This document shows positions 1-6,583 of a DNA stretch of 36,617 bases, piece after piece. Location of the stretch: contig CALCSG010000457.1 of the NCBI GenBank assembly GCA_937894085.1, positions 1 to 36,617 on the forward strand. The letters run 5' to 3'. A program made the translations under genes and the position numbers. The DNA comes from an uncultured Gammaproteobacteria bacterium (GTDB taxonomy: Bacteria > Pseudomonadota > Gammaproteobacteria > GCA-001735895). The notes under the pieces are model-generated. The model was not told the origin of the DNA. It was given only the letters and a program-made list of their open reading frames with translations, and ran no database searches. Every line of letters starts with the position of its first letter. The first letter of the stretch is position 1.

Positions 1-133
1 GGGACTGCTGGAAGTCGCCATCGACTAACAGGACTTTTTGTCCCATGTCGGCCAGAACGGCTCCTATACTTGCGGTTACGCTGGTTTTACCCACCCCGCC
101 TTTTGTAGACACTATGCCTATTACTTTCGCCAT
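1..133 (-). CDS. ParA-family ATPase, N-terminal part (runs off left edge)
   Basis: The 44 visible residues begin MAKVIGIVSTKGGVGKTSV and contain the deviant Walker A motif KGGVGKT (about residues 11-17) followed by VLLVDGD, the second conserved strand of ParA/Soj/MinD ATPases. A good ribosome binding site (GGAGAA) lies about 8 bases before the ATG at 133. ParA proteins bind ATP and DNA and help partition plasmids, chromosomes or excised integrative elements. The gene is transcribed leftward and its start is only about 95 bases from a tRNA-derived repeat. In ICEclc/PFGI-1-type integrative elements a parA/soj gene commonly sits at the end opposite the integrase, so this may mark the terminus of such an element; that is inference, since the rest of the gene lies outside the window. 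A chromosomal ParA is the alternative. Confidence 0.85.
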   Translation of the reverse strand, partial: MAKVIGIVSTKGGVGKTSVTASIGAVLADMGQKVLLVDGDFQQS

Positions 134-228
134 TGATTTCTTCTCCTGAATCTAATTAAAAATATTTTTATAAAATAACCAGGTAAGTGGTTTTTAATTG
201 TTTATATTTTTTAGATAAAGGAGTAACT

Positions 229-279
229 GACTTGTAATCAGTAGGTCCCGTGTTCGATTCATGGTGCCGGCACCACTTT
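229..279 (+). repeat. Direct repeat copy 1: 3' half of tRNA-Thr(UGU), putative att site
   Basis: The sequence from about 221 to 275 reads as the 3' part of a tRNA-Thr: an intact anticodon arm (ACTGA, loop CTTGTAA with anticodon TGT, TCAGT), a T-arm with GTTCGATTC, and an acceptor 3' strand ending GCCGGCACCA. No D-arm or 5' acceptor strand precedes it, so it is a remnant and not a working tRNA gene. Bases 229-279 recur at 4706-4756 with one mismatch (269 G versus 4746 T). Tyrosine integrases often use tRNA 3' ends as attachment sites. Confidence 0.88.
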
Positions 280-531
280 CTCTTTATTTTTCAAATACTT
301 ATTCATTTTACCATTTAATTGCTTTTCGAGTTATTTTGTGAAATCGCCTGTTTTTTTATTAATATCCCTCTAAGTTGTTGATAAACATGGCATGTATTAA
401 TGATTCCATAATTATTTAAATCAGCGAGTATATTTCTTATAAATATCTAAAAATTCAGTTGTGCAGGTAGAATAGTTATTGCTTTGACTATGAGCCAGCG
501 ACTAAAGAGAAATTGCATTTTATACTCTCTG

Positions 532-579
532 CGGATAGCATTACCTATATATATGTTTATATATAGGTAATGCTATCCG
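532..579. promoter_or_regulatory. 22-bp-arm inverted repeat over the abiEi start (candidate AbiEi operator)
   Basis: Bases 532-553 and 558-579 are perfect reverse complements around a 4-base centre (TGTT, 554-557). The arms run from CGGATAGCATTACC at the outer ends to an alternating AT core. A TATACT hexamer at 521-526 could be a -10 box, which would place the repeat at the transcription start. AbiEi of Serratia is known to repress its own operon by binding inverted repeats at the promoter, so this is the natural operator candidate. The right arm contains the ATG at 570, so a transcript starting upstream would fold the start region into a hairpin. Confidence 0.75.
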
Positions 580-1199
580 TGATTAAAAGAAAATTTTCTG
601 AATCTTCTCTATTAAAAGCCAAACGTATTATTAGTCAGGGTGGAGGAGTAATCCGTACATCCGATGCTATTCGAGCAGGTATCCACCCTCGTACACTTTA
701 CGAGCTCAGGGATAAAGGAGTTCTGGAAGTTCTTTCACGTGGAGTTTACCGCTTAACCGATCAAGAAGAAATTGTAGACCCTGATCTTATCATTGTGGCA
801 AGCAGAATTCCTCGGTCAGTAATTTGCCTGATTTCGGCTCTGTCCTTCCATGAAATAACGACTCAGATTCCACATGCTATCGCTATAGCCCTTCCAAAAG
901 GAGCTGAAACTCCACGTTTGCTTTATCCACCACTTAGCGTACACCGGTTTTCAAAAGAAGCGTTGAAGGAGGGTGTTGAAGAACACCGGATAAACGGGGT
1001 AACGGTGAAAGTTTTCAACTCGGAGAAAACACTGGCAGACTGTTTTAAATTCCGTAATAAAATTGGACTGGATATAGTTCTGGAAGCACTTAAACTTTAC
1101 CGGTCAAAGGGGCAGTTTAATACTGAGAAGTTGTTGAAATATGCCAAAATCTGTCGCGTAGAAAAGGTCATGCGACCCTATCTGGAGGTTATGCTATGA
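570..1199 (+). CDS. abiEi: AbiEi-type antitoxin / transcriptional repressor
   Basis: This is a 209-residue protein with an N-terminal winged-helix region (about residues 15-65, including GVIRTSDAIRAGIHPRTLYELRDKGVLE and SRGVYRL) and a C-terminal domain containing FNSEKTLADCFKFRNKIG, a pattern typical of the AbiEi/DUF4095-like antitoxins. In type IV AbiE toxin-antitoxin systems, AbiEi counters the toxin without binding it and represses the operon. The stop overlaps the abiEii start (ATGA at 1196-1199), the usual arrangement. The start is uncertain: ATG 570 has only AGG two bases away, and GTG 579 in the same frame has AGG eleven bases upstream. Both lie in or at the edge of the large inverted repeat. 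Identification is strengthened by the adjacent toxin. Confidence 0.88.
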   Translation: MLSVIKRKFSESSLLKAKRIISQGGGVIRTSDAIRAGIHPRTLYELRDKGVLEVLSRGVYRLTDQEEIVDPDLIIVASRIPRSVICLISALSFHEITTQIPHAIAIALPKGAETPRLLYPPLSVHRFSKEALKEGVEEHRINGVTVKVFNSEKTLADCFKFRNKIGLDIVLEALKLYRSKGQFNTEKLLKYAKICRVEKVMRPYLEVML

Positions 1200-2098
1200 A
1201 AGGTCAAAAAAATATAGCAGCTTCTGTTCGGCAACGCTTACTAAATCTGGCTAAAGGCGAGCATCGACCATTCAATGAATTGCTTCAGTATTACGCAATG
1301 GAACGCTTTTTATATCGTTTATCTAACTCTGCATATTCAAAGAAGTTTATTCTTAAAGGTGCGTTGATGCTCAGAGTCTGGCAAGCGCCAGAGCATCGTC
1401 CCACCATGGATATAGATATGCTCGGAAAGGTCACCAATAACCAGCAAAGTATCATTCAAAAAATCCAGCAAATACTAATTGTTGAGGTGGATCCAGATGG
1501 TCTGGACTTTGATACAGAGTCAATACAGACTCAACGAATAACTGAAGAGGCTGACTATCAGGGAGTCAGGGTTCGGTTTAAAGGAAGTTTAGGTCAGGCA
1601 AAAATAAATATGCAATTAGATATTGGTTTTGGAGATATTGTTTACCCAAAAGCTGAAAGATCAGAGCTACCAACCTTGCTTGATAATCCTGCCCCAAGAT
1701 TACTCTGTTACAGTCGTGAAACTGCCATTGCTGAAAAATTTGAGGCCATGGTTAAGTTGGGGGTACTCAATAGTCGAATGAAAGACTTTTATGATATCTG
1801 GATGTTAGCCAGGCAATTCAACTTTGATGGTAGTGTGTTGGCTGAAGCTATTAATCTGACTTTCAAACAGCGTGATACTGTTTTAACAGAAGATGTCGTG
1901 GCTTTTCAAGAGGAATTTATTATCCAGAAGCAAGTTCAGTGGGGAGCCTTTTGCAAGCGATTAAAGCATGAGTATTTACCAATAGAATTTTTAGAAGTTG
2001 TATCACTTATTGAAAGATTCCTCAGCCCAATTGTTAAGTCTATCTGTACTGAAAAATCATTTTCCAGGCAATGGGTTGCTGCGGATAACTGGCATTAG
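1196..2098 (+). CDS. abiEii: AbiEii-type nucleotidyltransferase toxin
   Basis: The 300-residue protein belongs to the AbiEii/AbiGii toxin family (DUF1814, nucleotidyltransferase fold). Visible signatures are KGALMLRVW at about residues 54-62, the metal-binding RPTMDIDML at about 68-76 (Asp72, Asp74), and the C-terminal AIAEKFEAMVKLGVLNSRMKDFYDIW, where the family carries conserved Lys and Asp residues. Members of this family modify tRNA or other acceptors with nucleotides and halt growth, giving abortive infection against phage. The start overlaps the stop of abiEi by four bases, implying translational coupling. All catalytic motifs look intact, so the toxin is probably functional. The stop is followed six bases later by the primase-helicase start. 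Confidence 0.92.
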   Translation: MKGQKNIAASVRQRLLNLAKGEHRPFNELLQYYAMERFLYRLSNSAYSKKFILKGALMLRVWQAPEHRPTMDIDMLGKVTNNQQSIIQKIQQILIVEVDPDGLDFDTESIQTQRITEEADYQGVRVRFKGSLGQAKINMQLDIGFGDIVYPKAERSELPTLLDNPAPRLLCYSRETAIAEKFEAMVKLGVLNSRMKDFYDIWMLARQFNFDGSVLAEAINLTFKQRDTVLTEDVVAFQEEFIIQKQVQWGAFCKRLKHEYLPIEFLEVVSLIERFLSPIVKSICTEKSFSRQWVAADNWH

Positions 2099-2104
2099 AA
2101 TAGT

Positions 2105-4477
2105 ATGTCGGAGATAGATCCATTAAAACTCAATTTGCAGTTATTTAACACTGTCGAAGCCATTGATAAAAGGCTGGCTGAATTAGATCGTGATCGAGCG
2201 CTTTTAGTTAATAGAAAGCAGTTCATACTAAATCAAATTTCTGATTGTAATAGCAGCAATCCTGATAGACCTTTCATACTTTCAGTTAATCAAAAGGTGG
2301 AGATATTTAAAGGGTTGTTTAAAGGGCGATCAGATGTTTTTGCACACCGATGGGAAAACTCAAAAGGAAGAAGTGGATATTCATTTTCTTGTGAAAATGA
2401 GTGGAAGAAAGGGCTTTGTCATAAACCTAAAATAAAATGTAATCAGTGTTCTAATCGAAAGTATAATTCCCTTGATGATCAGGTTGTATATAACCACCTA
2501 AAGGGGAAACAGGTAGTGGGCTTGTATCCTCTACTCGTTGATAATACTTGCCGCCTACTAGCTGCAGATTTTGATAAGAATGACTGGATGGAGGCAGCTA
2601 AAGCAATGTCTCAGGTTTGTACACAATTTAAAGTCCCGCATGCTATTGAAATTTCACGCTCAGGAAATGGTGCTCATCTCTGGATATTTTTTTCTGAACT
2701 AGTCACGGCTAAAGATGCAAGGCAGTTGGGCTTTGGGCTGCTTGATAAAGCTATGGAAATTCACCCCAATCTATCATTTGAGTCTTATGATCGATTATTT
2801 CCTAATCAGGATCTAATGCCTGAAGGTGGTTTCGGAAACCTGATTGCTCTACCGTTGCAGTTTCATGCCAGGCAGCAGGGGAACAGTTTATTTGTTGATA
2901 ATAATTTTTCTCCTTATAAAGATCAGTGGCTGTTTTTATCACAGATAACAAGTATTTCACGCCAGGTACTGAATAATTTACTGGATCAATTGACACCTCA
3001 AACCCAGCGTTTAATAGATGATCGACCACCCTGGGAGCAAGGATTAAAACTCAGAGACGATAAAATAGAAGGTTGTCCTAAACTGATTACAGTTACGTTG
3101 GCCAATCATATTTATATCAAATTTGAGAGTTTACCGTCACTGTTGATTGCAAAATTAAAAAGATTAGCCAGCTTTTCTAATCCAGTGTTTTTTAAAACTC
3201 AGGCACTGAGGTTCTCTACTCATGGGATTCCAAGGTATATCACTTGTGCCCACATTGAGCAGGGCTATTTATCATTACCCCGAGGTTGCTTTGATGAAGT
3301 GGTTGAATTGCTTGAAGAGCAGAATGTTAAACCTGTTATTGATGATAGACGACAGTCGGGTCAAACACTAACTTCATTAAAATTCCTAGGAAAGTTAAAA
3401 AATGAACAATTGAAAGCTGTTAGGGTTATTGTAAAACATAATACCGGGGTATTACATGCCCCTACTGCGTTCGGGAAAACAGTTGCTGCAATAGGCGTTA
3501 TTTATAGGCGTAAAGTTAATACGTTGATTTTGACTCATAGTCGGCAGCTTCTGGAGCAGTGGCAGGAGCGATTGCAATCTTTTTTAACAGGAGTCGAAAT
3601 AGGGGTTATTGGTGGTGGAAAGAGGAAACCAACGAGTCAGATAGATATTGCAACCTATCAAAGTCTCATCAATAAAAAAGACAACTCAGTTGATTTATTA
3701 ATTCAGGATTATGGACAAGTAATTATAGATGAATGTCATCACATCTCTGCCCCACGATTTGAAATGGCACTTAATGAAGTACGTGCAAAGTATGTACTGG
3801 GTTTAACGGCTACTCCAGACAGACAAGATGGACACCAGAAAATAATTTTTATGCTTGCTGGTCCCGTGCGATGTAAAGTGAAACAGGATCACGCTGAAAA
3901 ATTTGTACAGAAGGTGATGGTTACTCATCTAAACCATCAGCCACCAGAAGCTTTTGTCAGTGAAGATGCAAGACCTCACATATCAGATGTATATCGATGG
4001 TTAACAGAAAATATAAGTCGTGCTCAGAAAATTGTAGATGATGTGGTCGAGAGAGTTACTGAAGGTAAAACTCCTTTAGTGTTGACAGAGCGTCGGGAGC
4101 ATGCTGATCTTATCCATCAATTACTGGTGGATAAAAAAATAAAGACAGTTGTATTACGAGGAGCAATGCGAGCTAATGAGCGCAAGTCTGCAAATAATTA
4201 TCTAGCCGAAACTCAGGTAGTTGTTGCGACAGGTAAATATGTTGGAGAAGGATTTGATATGCCAAGACTGGATACTCTTTTTCTCGCTTTGCCCATAGCC
4301 TGGAAAGGTTCTCTGGCTCAGTATGCGGGTAGAATTCATCGTGAGCTAGAGGGTAAAAGCCTGGTCACTATCTATGATTATGTTGATACATCACTTCCAA
4401 TGCTTAAAAGAATGTTTCTGAAGCGGGAGAAAGGCTATAAAGCCATGGGGTATCAAATAAGTTTCGTTAATAAATAA
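2105..4477 (+). CDS. TOTE-type archaeo-eukaryotic primase fused to SF2 helicase
   Basis: The protein has 790 residues. After a coiled-coil-like N-terminus (about 12-47) comes a primase domain of the TOTE conflict-system type (about 65-290): four cysteines (C96, C105, C112, C115) likely bind zinc, ADFD (154-157) gives the DxD metal motif, SGNGAHLW (186-193) holds the catalytic His, and SYDRLFPNQD and GGFGNLIALPLQ follow. From about 430 a superfamily 2 helicase starts: APTAFGKT Walker A (452-459), DECH box (542-545), GLTATP motif III-like segment (566-571), and a C-terminal lobe with GEGFDMPRLD and QYAGRIHRE. Nucleic acid remodelling and primer synthesis in a conflict or replication-linked role is inferred from the family. 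The start lies six bases after the AbiEii stop with no clear ribosome binding site, so translation is probably coupled. No nuclease domain is evident. Confidence 0.88.
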   Translation: MSEIDPLKLNLQLFNTVEAIDKRLAELDRDRALLVNRKQFILNQISDCNSSNPDRPFILSVNQKVEIFKGLFKGRSDVFAHRWENSKGRSGYSFSCENEWKKGLCHKPKIKCNQCSNRKYNSLDDQVVYNHLKGKQVVGLYPLLVDNTCRLLAADFDKNDWMEAAKAMSQVCTQFKVPHAIEISRSGNGAHLWIFFSELVTAKDARQLGFGLLDKAMEIHPNLSFESYDRLFPNQDLMPEGGFGNLIALPLQFHARQQGNSLFVDNNFSPYKDQWLFLSQITSISRQVLNNLLDQLTPQTQRLIDDRPPWEQGLKLRDDKIEGCPKLITVTLANHIYIKFESLPSLLIAKLKRLASFSNPVFFKTQALRFSTHGIPRYITCAHIEQGYLSLPRGCFDEVVELLEEQNVKPVIDDRRQSGQTLTSLKFLGKLKNEQLKAVRVIVKHNTGVLHAPTAFGKTVAAIGVIYRRKVNTLILTHSRQLLEQWQERLQSFLTGVEIGVIGGGKRKPTSQIDIATYQSLINKKDNSVDLLIQDYGQVIIDECHHISAPRFEMALNEVRAKYVLGLTATPDRQDGHQKIIFMLAGPVRCKVKQDHAEKFVQKVMVTHLNHQPPEAFVSEDARPHISDVYRWLTENISRAQKIVDDVVERVTEGKTPLVLTERREHADLIHQLLVDKKIKTVVLRGAMRANERKSANNYLAETQVVVATGKYVGEGFDMPRLDTLFLALPIAWKGSLAQYAGRIHRELEGKSLVTIYDYVDTSLPMLKRMFLKREKGYKAMGYQISFVNK

Positions 4478-4705
4478 AACTTGATGGGAGGTATGAATTT
4501 CTAAATATTCTTGAAAACCAGACAATGGACTATTTTGTATGATCACTGGTTTTGTCGGGCTAAGATATTTTTGAAATGGCACTCTAAATTCACAAAAATA
4601 CTTTCACAAAAAAGTTCTGTAAGTGACTGAAATTCATTCAAAAAAATAGTAGTTTTTCACAAAATAAATATGCCTAAGTTATTGAGAATTAAAGAATGTG
4701 TCATG
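4478..4705. other. Gene-free right margin of the att-flanked element
   Basis: No convincing gene is seen between the helicase stop and the second tRNA-derived repeat. A weak 8-bp inverted pair (4514-4521 and 4546-4553, loop 24) is present, but it lacks a T-run and may be chance. The segment is very AT-rich, as expected near an attachment site. Confidence 0.5.
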
Positions 4706-4756
4706 GACTTGTAATCAGTAGGTCCCGTGTTCGATTCATGGTGCCTGCACCACTTT
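4706..4756 (+). repeat. Direct repeat copy 2: 3' part of tRNA-Thr, putative att site
   Basis: It matches 229-279 at 50 of 51 positions. Unlike copy 1, the 5' strand of the anticodon stem is missing: the match begins at the GA just before the anticodon loop, so homology starts right where tyrosine-integrase crossover in tRNA sites often occurs. The acceptor end reads GCCTGCACCA, one base off the copy 1 version. To its right the core chromosome appears to resume. Confidence 0.88.
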
Positions 4757-4811
4757 TTCCTGAAATAGAAATCTATTTACTTAAATTTAATAGTAAATAC
4801 AGTTAGTTTTA

Positions 4812-6389
4812 TTAAACAATACCATCCATATCCGTTGTCCTGATTTCTCTGGATGTCTGACTCTTACCATTGTCTGGCTTATAACAACTTTGTTCACGTG
4901 GGCAAATTGCACCTCTGGAACAGATTAATCTGGCATCACTTTCTATGCCCCTTTCTATCCAGGCGATATTTAATATTCTGGCTACGCGGGTGAGATCTGC
5001 TTTTATTTTTTTAGGAATTGCGGTAAATCCTCCCTGTTCAACACAGGTATTCTTTAATTCAGCAGCAAGAGACAGCGAATCCAGTCCCTGCGCTTCTATC
5101 GCCGGGTTTAAATCTATGCCGGCACATAAAACATGATTAGTGCCGGTTATGTCTTTAACCCTGGTGGATTCGCAACAGTAAATTCTGGGTTCATCACCGA
5201 CGTTAAGTATTGATATCTGTGCGGAAGTACCTGGTGCCGGGTTATTCAATTTACGGAATACCGACCAGTGCTGGCAGGGATCCTCGACGGCTCGCATATT
5301 GCCCCAGGGTAAAGGGATGCCATTGCCACGATACACGGCTTTAAATTTTCCGGCTGCATAGGCATCAAAATAATGCCAGTGAGGGTAGGGGGAAACGGCT
5401 GTCATGCGCCGCATGGCGACGGATGTGCTGGTATCAGCATATTTGCTGACAGAAACTTCATTTCCATGGCGATCCAGTAACTGACGAAAAGGTACTTTTG
5501 GGCAGAGCAGGGCGCCGGCAAAGAAGCTGCACTCAAAGTCCCGCCAGGCATACAGAATTTCCTGCGGATTTACGTCGGAAGAACAGTTTCCATCCGGGTA
5601 ACCGGCAGAGTTGTTTTCCGGCTGGTTGCTACCAGCAATCAGGACGCTTTTTAACCCATCCTTATCGTGTAATACACAATGTCCAATATGCACGGATAAG
5701 TCGTATTTAAGCCGTTTAGGATATGATTTGAGTATTTCATTGACATAGATCGTAGCGGGAGGGGTGAAGAATGAGCTGACAAGACCATCCGGGTTACAGC
5801 TGTTTGCCTGAGCTATTTCGGCAGGTATTTTATCAAACCATTTGATCTCCAGGCCATGTTGACGGGTGATTGCCATGATGTCTTCAAGGTCCAGAGGTAA
5901 GCGTTTTAACCCGACTTCTTCAGCCGCTCTTTCAAGATCCGGAAAGTGGTTCTGATGGTGCTCCTGGTGTGCTCGAATCAACAGTTGCGCAAATTGTCTG
6001 CCGGTAGTTCCGGTTTGGGTGAGCATTTCCGGGATGGCAATTTGCAATATCTCGCTGGAAAACAGGAAACCGGGTTCGAGTGGCATGCCAAAAACTCCAC
6101 CGCGACTTCCTTTAGCCGGTGCTATTGCAGTTTCTTCGGGAGCATCATCCAGAAACCAGCCCGGCTGTTTTTGAAATACGCTGGCAATAACCTCAATAAT
6201 TTCACGGCTGGGTACGCGCTTACCGCGTTCAATCATCGACAGGTAGGAAACCGAAGGCGCCGCCTCTGCATTAATTCGCATACAGCGTGCAGAGAGATCT
6301 TCCATCGTCAGGTGGTTGCTTTTGCGTAGGTTTCGGATTTTAGTTCCGAGAAAATAGGATTTTCTGAGCAGGTTTCCACTGGGAGTCAT
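4812..6389 (-). CDS. RamB/ScfR-like XRE-family regulator of acetate/short-chain acyl metabolism
   Basis: The 525-residue protein begins with an XRE helix-turn-helix (about 14-75, with PSVSYLSMIERGKRVPS as the recognition region). It continues into an IrrE-like domain (about 150-260) and a long C-terminal DUF2083-type region ending in a Cys-rich segment, CSRGAICPREQSC (about 487-500). The position equivalent to the HExxH zinc-protease motif reads VHIGH, lacking the catalytic Glu, so the domain probably senses instead of cleaving. Homologues such as RamB control isocitrate lyase and malate synthase genes, and both enzymes are encoded divergently next door. No clear Shine-Dalgarno sequence precedes ATG 6389; a leaderless message is possible. 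Three phased TGTAAAATT repeats abut the start and suggest autoregulation. Confidence 0.87.
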   Translation of the reverse strand: MTPSGNLLRKSYFLGTKIRNLRKSNHLTMEDLSARCMRINAEAAPSVSYLSMIERGKRVPSREIIEVIASVFQKQPGWFLDDAPEETAIAPAKGSRGGVFGMPLEPGFLFSSEILQIAIPEMLTQTGTTGRQFAQLLIRAHQEHHQNHFPDLERAAEEVGLKRLPLDLEDIMAITRQHGLEIKWFDKIPAEIAQANSCNPDGLVSSFFTPPATIYVNEILKSYPKRLKYDLSVHIGHCVLHDKDGLKSVLIAGSNQPENNSAGYPDGNCSSDVNPQEILYAWRDFECSFFAGALLCPKVPFRQLLDRHGNEVSVSKYADTSTSVAMRRMTAVSPYPHWHYFDAYAAGKFKAVYRGNGIPLPWGNMRAVEDPCQHWSVFRKLNNPAPGTSAQISILNVGDEPRIYCCESTRVKDITGTNHVLCAGIDLNPAIEAQGLDSLSLAAELKNTCVEQGGFTAIPKKIKADLTRVARILNIAWIERGIESDARLICSRGAICPREQSCYKPDNGKSQTSREIRTTDMDGIV

Positions 6390-6391
6390 TT

Positions 6392-6428
6392 TGTAAAATT
6401 CACACTGTAAAATTTTAATTGTAAAATT
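6392..6428. promoter_or_regulatory. Three TGTAAAATT repeats with 14-bp spacing (candidate operator)
   Basis: The nonamer TGTAAAATT occurs at 6392, 6406 and 6420, exactly 14 bases apart, immediately upstream of the minus-strand regulator start and about 160 bases before the malate synthase start. The regular phasing suggests an array of protein-binding sites in the shared divergent promoter region. The likely binder is the adjacent XRE regulator, though this is only inferred from position. Confidence 0.5.
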
Positions 6429-6583
6429 ATAGTGAAAAACTATTTACACTGCAATGCAACAATTTGATTCAATGGAGTCAGGCGGGTCAGAAAAAGACCT
6501 TCAGAAGTTTGATTGGATACCAGCTGAAAGGTGAAAAATCGCTGGATCATATATAACCGCTAAAGTGTATTGAGGATGAAAAA

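Larger units (their letters stand above)
229..4756. mobile_element. att-flanked defence-type element without integrase (CIME-like)
   Basis: Two 51-bp direct repeats derived from a tRNA-Thr 3' end bound about 4.5 kb. Between them lie abiEi, abiEii and a primase-helicase gene, all on the plus strand, and no recombinase. Core metabolic genes begin just to the right (4812), and a ParA gene lies just to the left. Base composition inside looks more AT-rich than the flanking malate synthase/isocitrate lyase region. The layout fits an element that is mobilised in cis by the integrase of a neighbouring integrative element (a CIME), or a remnant that has lost its integrase. An intact tRNA-Thr and integrase would be expected to the left of this window, which I cannot see. 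Confidence 0.7.

Noticed and set aside
154-199. 9-bp inverted repeat upstream of parA (154-162/191-199)
   Set aside because: It is purely AT-rich and could easily arise by chance; no T-run or regulator context supports it.
221-276. Functional tRNA-Thr gene
   Set aside because: The 5' acceptor strand and D-arm are absent; only the 3' half is present.
5498-6329. Plus-strand frames opposite the RamB-like gene
   Set aside because: They lie antisense to a well-supported gene and show no domain.
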